A DNA stretch of 64,000 bases from Elmis aenea (taxonomy: Eukaryota > Arthropoda > Insecta > Coleoptera > Elmidae): the NCBI GenBank assembly GCA_947652605.1, contig OX393583.1, forward strand, positions 6,613,222 through 6,677,221. The letters run 5' to 3'. Within the stretch, counting starts at the first letter, position 1; each line of letters begins with the position of its first letter. The notes under the pieces are model-generated. The model had not been told where the DNA came from, did no database searches, and saw only the letters and a program-made list of their open reading frames with translations. Below, piece after piece: positions 55,013 to 64,000 of the stretch. Position numbers and translations under genes: made by a program.

Positions 55013-55440
55013 AAGTTGTTTGGGCAATGTTTTTACACATTTGAAATATTACATATTCCAAAAGAGTTATGGACGATTTTCAAAAATCGTATTTTCCGTT
55101 TTTTTCTAATTTTCTCGGATACAATTTGAGATATTTCTAATTTCTCTTCGGATTATTATTAAGCACCAAATTTAGCAACTTTGCCAAATTTAAACCTATT
55201 GGTACTTTAGTTATTATAATAAGCGAGATCCCCATGCTTAAACTCGAATTTCAATCACCCTGTATATATAAAAATTATTTAAAATTTGAGTTTAAATTTT
55301 GCGACAAAGAACCGGCTCGCAATTTTTTGTTGTACTCGGAGTCGGAGTCAGTACATTTTTTCCGATTCCAACTCCGCCTCCACTGACCAGAAATTCCTCC
55401 TAAACTCCGACTCCGACTCCACAGCCCTACCTACAACCTC
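55013..55440. repeat. Inverted piece of the flank repeat and foldback family
   Basis: 55018-55265 is the reverse complement of 8878-9095, including the CATGGGGATCTCGCTTATTA motif. 55335-55430 holds GACTCC units and the terminus CCACAGCCCT. No coding potential. Confidence 0.7.
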
Positions 55441-55690
55441 AACTTTTTTAAATATTTTGAAAAAACTAAAAGCACACGATTTTTTCAACGGTAAATAAAT
55501 CCATAGCCACCTAACGTTAAAATCAAAGGGTTAAATGATTCCTGTAGATATATTTACGAAGAATTAGATAAAATCATCTTAAAAGTCATGGCACACTAGA
55601 TCTTTTAATGACAACTACAGTTGGCTATGGGTTCATTAAAAAGTTGTTTTTTTTTTTGTTTCGTCGATGTATGGGTTGTTAAGTTTATTT
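55441..55690. repeat. Flank-repeat core, fourth copy
   Basis: Homologous to 6440-6560 and 59270-59380/61500-61640 (TGATTCCTGTAGATATATTT, ATGACAACTACAGTTGGCTA). The RNase H element at 55700 is inserted in it. Confidence 0.65.
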
Positions 55691-55699
55691 TTAAAAATA

Positions 55700-56905
55700 A
55701 GAATCTAGACGAAAGTGTCTGGCTTTTAAAATGCTCGTCAAAATTCGCAGCTCTCAACCAAATAACATTTCCAATAAACTTTATTATTTAAGCATTGAAA
55801 ATCTTACAAACAGATACTGGAAAAACAAAAACAGCCCCCCACTAGTCGAGGCTTTTTACGATACCAACCCATACGCAGAATTAATAGAAAATAACCATAA
55901 GGGGTCAATTTTTGATTTCGACTACAACATGTTGTTTTATAAGCCTCGTGTCATTTATCCTGTCTATTCTGATATTCAAGTGTTAAACAACAACATTATA
56001 AAACCTTTTATAAACTGTTACAACAACCCAGTTGTTGTATATACTGATGGCTCCAAAACGAATGACGGTGTTGGTAGTGCATTTTTTATTAAAAATGACA
56101 ATATTTCGAAAACATACAGCATTCCTAAGATCTGCTCAATTTACACTACTGAGGTATATGCGATCGAGCGAGTTTTGAAATACAGTAAAACTAACTATAA
56201 TGCTTAGAAACATCGTTATACTTTCCGATTCGAGATCTGTATTAAACTCGATTCAAAGTACGTCCTTAACAAAAAAAACTTCCACATGTAATATCTAATA
56301 TTAAAAAACATCTTCTGGATCTAACGAAAGTACAATGCTTAGTGGACTTCGTGTGGACAAAGGGCCATGCAGGAATCGTTGGTAATGAGATTGTAGACAA
56401 CCTGGCTAGAGAAGCTACCTTTCTGCCAGTCAACAAGAATATTGCCTTACTTGACGATGTCAATAATCAATTCAAATTTCACGCCAGGACTCTGTGGAGA
56501 CAAAGTTGGGATCGGTTTACACAGACTTCACCTACACAATATACTTTAATACATCCCACTTTACCGCAAATAGGTTCCACACATAACAACTCTTAATGTC
56601 AGCAAATCATATTCAACGACCATCACCCGTCTAAAATTAAATCATGGCAACTTTCCCTCCCATCTGTATAAAATTGGCATAAAGGATAGCCCAGCATGCC
56701 CATGTGATGGGTCTTACGGAGACTTAAATAATTTATTCTTTTCGTGTAGTCATAATAAAAATTTTACAGAAAAGCTCTATAAAGATCTGATATCGTTGGG
56801 GGTGCACCTCCCTGTTAACATAGTATCGCTCCTATCTGTAATATCGAGGGACATTTGTGACGTTCTCGTTAATTTTGCTCGAATTGCTAATTTAAATATT
56901 TAAAA
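55700..56905 (+). pseudogene. RNase H non-LTR retrotransposon, 3' fragment
   Basis: Frame 55731-56207 ends in an RNase H start (VVVYTDGSKTNDGVGSAFFI, TEVYAIERVL); after a frameshift come IVILSDSRSVLNSIQS (about 56214) and VDFVWTKGHAGIVGNEIVDN (56342 on). A Cys-rich tail near 56690-56760 (CPCDGSYGDLNNLFFSC-like) and a stop near 56900 follow, then poly(A)-like sequence at 56961. The family differs from 2104-4301. No RT remains. Confidence 0.75.
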
Positions 56906-56978
56906 TATCAATAATATAAAATATCTGTGGCTGATGGACTACAGTCCAATGCCAAACAAACCAAAAAAAAAAAATTAG

Positions 56979-57178
56979 NNNNNNNNNNNNNNNNNNNNNN
57001 NNNNNNNNNNNNNNNNNNNNNNNNNNNNNNNNNNNNNNNNNNNNNNNNNNNNNNNNNNNNNNNNNNNNNNNNNNNNNNNNNNNNNNNNNNNNNNNNNNNN
57101 NNNNNNNNNNNNNNNNNNNNNNNNNNNNNNNNNNNNNNNNNNNNNNNNNNNNNNNNNNNNNNNNNNNNNNNNNNNNNN
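56979..57178. other. Assembly gap, 200 N
   Basis: Exactly 200 N. The true length is unknown. It follows a poly(A) run at the 3' end of the RNase H element. Confidence 0.99.
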
Positions 57179-57343
57179 TTGTCAAAGTCGGGGCCTACTC
57201 CGAGAAAACTAGGAAATTCCTACACAACGCTTATAAGAATAAGTAAAATGTAAATATCTCAGAAAATATTCATTTTAGGTATAGGTAAGTATTAAGAAAA
57301 GTTGAAGAAAAACAAAAATGCAACAAAATGACGTAATAATATA

Positions 57344-57421
57344 CAGGGTGTTCCATTTGAAAAAATAAAGTTATTGATGTTTGAAAATTGGGAAGTTGGC
57401 ACATCTATAAGAAACACCCTG
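57344..57421. mobile_element. Tiny CAGGGTG MITE (78 bp)
   Basis: CAGGGTGTTCCATTTGAAA to TATAAGAAACACCCTG, TA on both sides. A diverged relative lies at about 57660-57722 (CTGGGTGTTCAA ... CCCCCTG). Further CACCCTG termini lie at 57836 and 58248. Confidence 0.65.
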
Positions 57422-58238
57422 TATAATATAAATTAATTTTGATGTATTTAGACTGTGACTACACCTTTTGACTTTGTATGTGCAAAATATCATTTGCCAA
57501 TTATTATTCATAACGTTGTGCTCTTGACAAGTATTGTACCCTGTTTTTCTGGAAATTCAAAGATTTTTTAAGATAAATTGGCAACGTCGCAAAAAAATGA
57601 AAAAAACAAAATACTGTCATATGGAGATTTTCTTGCTGAATTCGATTATGCAAAAATATACTGGGTGTTCAATTTAAAAAAAATACCTTTAGTGACGCCC
57701 CACTTTTATGAAACCCCCTGTATACTTGAAACTAATTTTAAAACATGCACGTGTAGAAATACTATAAGTTTCATTAAAAACTTTTTTTTATTAAGTTGAC
57801 ATTAAGGGCAATAATGGACTTTATCGCACTAATGGCGCACCCTGTATTTAGAAAATTTAATTATCTTTCAAAGTTATTAAGCATGTTTTATGTCTAAATA
57901 CAATACTTTTGGAGTTATTTTGTTTCTTTTGATTATTTGCGAGTATTTTACCTAAAATATCGGAAGTAGCCTTTGAACATTCAAAACAATTTGTATGAAC
58001 TGTCAACGTAATAGTTTTGTTCGATCCATTTATACTAACGTCACCTAAATCATTAATAAAATAAAAGTGTTTTATTTTAAACAATTTATTATTTATCAAA
58101 TACGTTGCAATGATATAATGTACGAAAATATTCTCCTAGCAAAATTTTAGTTTATGTAGTAAATGATTACAAAGAACTTTTATGTTTAACTTTTTTTAAT
58201 ATTATTACTAATAACAGAGCTATCGAATAATTCGTCTA

Positions 58239-58480
58239 GCCTGGGACACCCTGTATACATGCGCTATAGACATCCAAAAGGCCATCGACCCGGTAGATAG
58301 ATCTAAAATATAGATTGCGTTACGTGTTAGTAAGAAGAGGGACATCAAGAGATCTAACTGAAGCCATACAATGCAGGCGGCCTGGGGATTCGAACCCACG
58401 GCCTCCCGATTGCTCGCTAGGTTGCTTACCAACCATCCACCGAGCTCGGTTGGTGCACCGTTACCCAGTCCCACTATGAT
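58239..58480 (-). mobile_element. tRNA-derived SINE
   Basis: The minus strand shows a polymerase III B box GGTTCGAATCC (58396-58386) about 40 bases after an A-box-like GGTGGATGGTTGGTAAGC near 58443-58424, the layout of a tRNA-derived head. The body follows towards 58239 and reaches TATACAGGGTGTCCC, so the 3' end abuts or includes a MITE terminus. The acceptor stem does not close, so it is not a functional tRNA. Confidence 0.65.
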
Positions 58481-58490
58481 AGTGTTATTT

Positions 58491-59275
58491 ATATTATTAT
58501 TATTATAAATAGGGACAATCATTGTTTGAAGTAGGTAATGTTTAAATCATTAAAAAGCATTTTCCAAAAAAAAACGTACTTTTTTGTCATAAACTTTTTT
58601 GTTATAAAGAAGCGATTAAAAATGAATGTAAATTAAAATAATTTTAATGTTATTTTCATAATAAATAATGCATTTAAACCGTAATTGATTTGTTTACTAG
58701 CCATTCCTAGAATTGTTTTGCTTATTTTCGACATATCTTTGCAAATTTGTATATTAAAGTCTATGTCTATCAAGAATTATGGAAAACTTTTAGGGTCGTG
58801 GTAAAAAATTAATGCTACTCATTTTAATACAAACATTCAGGTAAAACTTTGTTAGATTTTGCCATTGTTTGTAGACTTCAACGTTAAATTATTAAAATTG
58901 TTCGTATGTATATTGTATAGGTACTATAAACGACTGCATTATGCGAATTTAATGTAGCATGCTTAAAATACTAATATTTTTAAATCAGTGACTAGCGATT
59001 TTTTCCTTTTTTCATTAACATGAAGACAAATTCCAATATGCATATGTGCAACACGTCCCAAAGTGTACGAGGGTCAGACTAATATTATTAAGATTAAAAA
59101 GCCCAGTTGATATTTCCTAAGATTCTATTTTAAATATGTTTAACGTACAATGTTGTATATGTATGGGTAACTTTGTTATTATAAGAGTAACATAGACGGT
59201 TAAATTAGCAAAGTTGGGTAGAATTACATAACAAATTTTATGCAATTTTGACATTTAACCTACTTCAACTTTTTA
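58491..59275. repeat. Flank repeat, copy C (partial)
   Basis: Same orientation and high similarity to about 7945-8730 and 49555-50420, including the shared CCATTCCTAGAATTGTTTTG block. Lacks the first part of copies A and B. Shows that this repeat occurs away from the gene as well. Confidence 0.8.
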
Positions 59276-59369
59276 AATACTTTGAAAAAAACTAAAAGCA
59301 GACGATTTTTTCAACGGTTAATAAATCCATACGTTAAAATCGAAAGGTTAAATGATTCTTGTAGATATA

Positions 59370-61497
59370 TTTACGAAGGACCAAATGAGGAGGGAATATC
59401 ATCTAAAGTATTTAAAGATTCAATGTGTGTAATCGGTAATAGGTTATTAGACATAATTAACTTGTCGCTGAGAAAAGGGATCTTCCCAGAAAACTGGAAA
59501 ACATCAACTATTATACCTATTCAGAAAGTACCTAACACTAAATTATGTCAAAACTTTAGACCAATCAATACAGTGCCCGTTTACGAAAAAGTTTTAGAGC
59601 TAATTGTTAAAAGGCAAATTCTAGAATATTTACAGATTAATGATGTGATAGTCGATAGTGGATAACCAGTCGGGTTTTCGCAGTGGACATTCTTGTGAAA
59701 CAGTGCTTCAGAATATATGTGAATTGTGGTTTAGAAATATGTAAAATGGTGAAATAACACTAGCTGTATTTTTGGATTTTCGTAGAGCCTTTGAGACGAT
59801 TAATAGAGAATTATTAATTAAAAAATTAGAAAAAAATTGGGATAAGTGAGGTAGCATTGTCTTGGTTTAGATCATACTTACAAAATAGACATCAAAAAGT
59901 TAAATATAATAGAACTATATCATCTTGTTTAAAAACCACACATGGTGTACCACCAGGAACCGTTCTGGGTCCTCTGCTTTTTGTTGTTTATATAAACGAT
60001 ATGGTTAATTACACCGAACATTGTGAAATAAAAATGTTTGCGGACGATACAATGTTGTTTGTTAGTGGATTTAAAACAATTGAATTAGTAGATAAGATGA
60101 ATTTAGATCTAAGTAATATTTATAAATGGCTATGCGATAATAATTTATGTATTAATGTTGATAAACCAAATTTATGATTTTGGGAACCAAACACATTATC
60201 TATAAAACAAATATTTATAATGCTAATCTGGATATAAAAATTAGCAACACTAATTTAGAAAGAGTAACCAAAATTAAATACATTGGTATCACATTAGATG
60301 AAAATTTAACGTTTAAGTTACACACAAAATACATGATGAACGAAATTTCCAAAAAGATTTTTCTCTTCAAAAGATGTAGCAAACACATTAGTATGTACAC
60401 TAGAGTTTTACTGTATAAAACAATAATAGCTCCTCATTTTGAGTTTTGCGCTTCATTACTTATTAATTTAAATAAAAATGAGCTTCAACTATTACAGAAA
60501 TTACAAAATCGCGCCCTGCGCACTATTTCAAAGTGTTCAATTCATTCCCCTATCAAGGTTATGTTAAATACACTTCAATTTATTAGTATTAATCAGAGAA
60601 TAATATTTAGAACATTAGAGCTAGTTTTAAAAATTTAACACCAAAATATCTGTATGAAAATGTAAAATTAGTCCATAAGATCCACAGTCATAAAACTAGA
60701 AATAGGCTTGATTTCGTTATAGAGAAATGTACTAAAATGGAACTACTTCACTTTAGCGGCAGTTGTCGAAAATTGTTAAAATTTTGAGGGTTACTAAAAC
60801 TAGACTTGCTGAACTCAAATATGTTAAAATTACTTGGCGCTCTCATTTAATAAGCGTAAAAATTCAATATAAAAGTTCCGTTTGACAGTTAGGTTAGGTT
60901 TTTTAATTCGAATTTTCTCATGTTAGGATGGCTAAATTATCTGTGTAAAGTGTACAAATATGATTATAAGGCATAAATGAAACTATATTTGCATTGATTT
61001 TATGTTAAAATAAGCTTAAAATAACGTAAATCTTATAACATACCCAAGTACACAACTGTCATTTTTTGCCGTCTTGACTTACTTTTTCCACCTTTCTTGG
61101 CCTTTCTGAGATAGTAAGGTGGACTCATTTAGATCTATAAGGATCAGATCAGTTTCAGTTGGAACTAAAATTTTAATTTTAAGCGACCCTTAATTTATTT
61201 TTTTAACAAATAACTTGTAATTTGAGAGTGGTAGTTAATAATGCTGGTTGATTAATCATATTTGACTCTCTTGAATTTCTGTGAAAAAACACTCATGAAT
61301 ATTATAAGAAGGGTATTAAATTAATTAAGGAGTACGTATTAGAACGCTATTAAACTATTATTTTAGATATTTAGAATTTAGAAGATGTTTAGATTTTTAT
61401 TTTATTTCATTCTATTTTTATTTTTATTATATTTACTATTACCTATGTAAATTATGTTACAATGTAATAGCAATTGCTAAATAAAGCTAATTTAACT
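59370..61497 (+). mobile_element. CR1/jockey-like non-LTR retrotransposon, degraded, with an internal insertion
   Basis: RT text in several frames: GIFPENWKTSTIIPIQKV (about 59480), FRPINTVPVYEKVLE (about 59560), QSGFRSGHSCETVL, AVFLDFRRAFETIN, then VPPGTVLGPLLFVVYIND (59949 on), MFADDTMLF (60036 on), and from 60174 a frame with IKYIGITLDENLTFKLH to 60638. The 3' UTR is split by 60735-61296 and ends AATAAAGCTAA at about 61490. Close to 21150-22350. Confidence 0.82.
60735..61296. other. Insertion of unknown type inside the retrotransposon 3' UTR
   Basis: The sister copy at 22060-22150 lacks this stretch, so it is an insertion (or a deletion in the sister). About 560 bp, AT-rich, no ORF, no terminal repeat recognised. 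Confidence 0.5.
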
Positions 61498-62808
61498 AAC
61501 TAGATAAAAATATCTTAAAAGTCATGGCACACTTGATTTTTTAATGACAACCATAGTTGGCTATGGGTTTATTAAAAAGATTTTTTTTTGTTTCATTGAT
61601 GTATGCGTTGTTTGGTTTATTTTTAAACATAAGAAAGTTATAGCAATGTTATTGTATTTATTAGGTTTAATCAAAGTGGCCATTGAGAAACAAATCGAAA
61701 CATTACATAAATAAACTAACTGTACTTAATTAAACAAAAAAATATATATAAAACTTAAATAATTTAAGATATTTTTTGACGTTTCATAATAATTTATGAT
61801 TTTTTACTAGCTATTACTATTAAATCCAAATTATAACATGTTTTGAAGGTGTAACCCTCTCTCTATTGCAATACAACTGACCTTAAAATAGCAAATCTTA
61901 ATTAATCAATTGTATACTCCGGAAGGTATGAATAAGAGCTTACTCCTCGTTGTGAAAAATGCTTAAAAAGCAATGTTGACTATGTAGAAAAATGAACTAG
62001 ATATACACAAATATAAAAACCGCATAATATTTATTTTGTGTAGGTTTGTGTTTTCGCCAAATGGCCTTTACTTTTGACATACGCCTCGTATTTTGGTTCG
62101 ATTTAGTATTCGTTCGTCCCTCTTGAACCGATAATTGACAAATATAGAGGTTGAACTGTCATTCCCTTCAGCAAATATATATTTCACCACTTTTGCCTAC
62201 TCAGATTAGACAAGAAAAGCTGTTTTGTCTGTCTTTTTCAGTTTAAACTTCTTTTTTTTTTTTAAATTGCATTGTTAAAGTGTTTTTATTTAATTTTCAA
62301 ATACAACAAAATCTTTATTTAAGGTCGAAATTAAAAATGATGTCAAAACTCTTAAAGTTGTAATAATTTTGTTACTTCCATTATTAAATTGATTGTCTGT
62401 TTCTCTGTAAGTCAAAATTACAGTTGCTTTTTCCTTTTATTTTGACAAAGTTCACGTTGCAAACGTTTACAAAACGTGATAATTATCATAATAATGTCAA
62501 ATCAACAAGAATTTCATTCATATGTACTTCATTGTTTGTAAATTTTTATACAAATTTATTAAAATTAGATATGTATAACTATTGTAATATTTAAAAAAAA
62601 AATAAAGCATTTGTTAACGTTAGATCAGGTGATTATTTTAATGATTTCAATCAATACAAGCAGACAAGCACTGAATGATAAACAGAAAACTTATGAAGAT
62701 TGTTTTTGAGGTAAGAATAATAATACTTTATAAAAGTAAATTATTTAATTTTAGCAAGAGAGAAAACATACTTTTAAGACAACGAAACAAATACATTTCA
62801 TGTCGATA
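61498..62808. other. AT-rich non-coding interval
   Basis: 61500-61650 continues the flank-repeat core interrupted by the retrotransposon (ATGACAACCATAGTTGGCTA). The rest holds no convincing gene; a 63-codon open frame near 62675 has no recognisable similarity. Confidence 0.5.
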
Positions 62809-63330
62809 TTTAGCCCTATGTCTAATTGTTTATAGAATTATTAAACAACATTTATTAAATGCATAACAACTAATAATTCGTTCAGAACCGACTAAAAATA
62901 TTTTTTATTGCTATTCAAAGTCTTTTAAGATTTTTCAAGTGTAAAACGTTGAATTTTTCGTTAACAAAAATTCAAAATATTTAGCCCCAAGTCTAATTGT
63001 TTATAGAACTATTAAACAACATTTATGCAATGCATAACAACTAATAAATCGTTCAGAACCGACTAAAAATATTTTTTATTGCTATTCAAAATCTTTTAAG
63101 AATTTTCCAAGTGTAAAACGTTGATTTTTTTGTTATCAAAAATTTAAAATTTTTAACCATAAGTCTAATTGTTTGTAGAACTATTAAACAACATTTATGC
63201 AATGCATAACAACTAGAGTAATAATTTGTTCAGAAACAGACTAAAAATATGTTTTATTGCTATTTAAAGTCTTTTAAATTTTTTTAAAGTGTAAACCGTT
63301 GAATTTTTTATTGCCAAAGACTTAAAAATG
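62809..63330. repeat. Tandem repeat, about 172 bp, three copies
   Basis: Copies start at about 62809, 62980 and 63152. Each begins TTTAGCCCNAAGTCTAATTG and contains ATTAAACAACATTTAT, GCATAACAACTA, CAGAACCGACTAAAAATA and AAGTGTAAAACGTTGA. A fourth, decayed start is near 63330. The monomer length is in the range of insect satellite DNA. Confidence 0.8.
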
Positions 63331-64000
63331 TTGTTACATGCCTAATTGTTGTAACTATTATTTTCTCATTCGATATGTCTGTAGGTGACTTCAATAAGTA
63401 TCCTTATACAAGATAGATTATCAATTTGTGCCCAAGTTTAAACATTTGCATTAGCATACATTTTCAAAATTACTGTAGATAATTTTTTAAAACTTACAGT
63501 AAAGCAGTTTAAATAGTTTCTAAATTAGTAGCGGTATAGCTTTGTAAACTGTATGCATTCGTTTTTTGAAATAACAAAGTTTAATTGTTTCCAATAATTA
63601 TTCTACAATAGACCACAATAACAAAACATCCAAAGTACGAAAAAGGTTATAACACAAGCAATGACAATTATCTTAGTTCATAAAAATGTATCAAGAGAAA
63701 ATTATTTGTATATATTGTAAAGCTGTGTGTTGCAAAAAAAATCTCCCAGATTATATCCTTATAAACACAAGTTTAAAACATTTTACCTTAAAATTACAAT
63801 ACATGAGCAGAGGTAGATACACTTATTAAAACATTATAACTTAAAAATTCAAACCACATGGACACGCTGTATAAGCCGGGCACATTTTTTTGGAACACAC
63901 GGTATAAATAAACATTTTCAAATTACCATTTATAAAACTGCAAGCAGGCAATAAACATCAAAAGATAAAAATGTCAGCTTCCAGGACTTGGCAATTATTT
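63331..64000. other. AT-rich non-coding end of window
   Basis: No ORF, RNA gene or clear repeat recognised. An imperfect CACGCTGTATA-like motif lies near 63862. Confidence 0.45.

Noticed and set aside
58386..58460. Possible functional tRNA gene on the minus strand
   Set aside because: B box and A-box-like sequence are present but acceptor and anticodon stems do not pair; the extended body fits a SINE.
62809..63330. CRISPR array
   Set aside because: Repeats are about 172 bp without spacers, and the genome is eukaryotic.

Overview
The window is a piece of a large, AT-rich, transposon-dense animal genome, almost certainly an insect. The evidence is one multi-exon host gene with short GT-AG introns, plus mariner, piggyBac, hAT and Harbinger remnants and several kinds of non-LTR retrotransposon. 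A beetle is my best guess but the sequence does not prove it. There is one 200-base assembly gap (56979-57178).

The only host gene I can support is a complete animal-type (type I) fatty acid synthase on the minus strand. It has 31 coding exons between 41368 (ATG) and 10192 (TGA). Every junction reads GT-AG, the reading phase carries through all 30 introns, and the exons sum to 7053 nt (2350 codons plus stop). Domain order is KS, AT, DH, short pseudo-methyltransferase linker, ER, KR, ACP, TE. The catalytic residues of KS, DH, ER, KR, ACP and TE are all present. The AT (malonyl/acetyl transferase) domain is different: it keeps the nucleophile serine but lacks the substrate-binding arginine, about 29 residues, and the catalytic histidine (Asn in its place). 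This is the main biological surprise of the window.

The introns are small where empty (53-150 bp), and the large ones hold mobile DNA: TA-flanked MITEs ending in CAGGGTG/CACCCTG, long foldback palindromes, a dead mariner, pieces of RTE/jockey-like reverse transcriptase, a Foldback-like element with tandem-repeat arms, a piggyBac-like MITE and a hAT MITE with a perfect 8-bp duplication.

Left of the gene (1-10100) and right of it (42828-50605) lie two copies of the same repeat landscape in the same orientation. Each copy carries its own later insertions. The left copy holds a non-LTR element with RNase H nested inside an opposite-strand jockey-like element, with a 12-bp target duplication. The right copy holds a reverse transcriptase fragment, a pogo-like MITE, a tiny Harbinger-like hairpin, and a 2.5-kb hAT element that itself contains two foldbacks. 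The duplicated flanks fit either a dispersed composite repeat or a tandem duplication of the FASN locus whose second gene would lie off the left edge.

From 53.1 kb to the end there is no host gene: a Harbinger-like MITE, a dead piggyBac, an RNase H retrotransposon fragment, the gap, a tRNA-derived SINE, a third partial copy of the flank repeat, a CR1/jockey-like element and a roughly 172-bp tandem repeat. Two palindromes (37473-38250 and 52288-53010) share an unusual design: each is two head-to-head copies of the 5' end of a DNA transposon, each arm carrying the transposase N-terminus.
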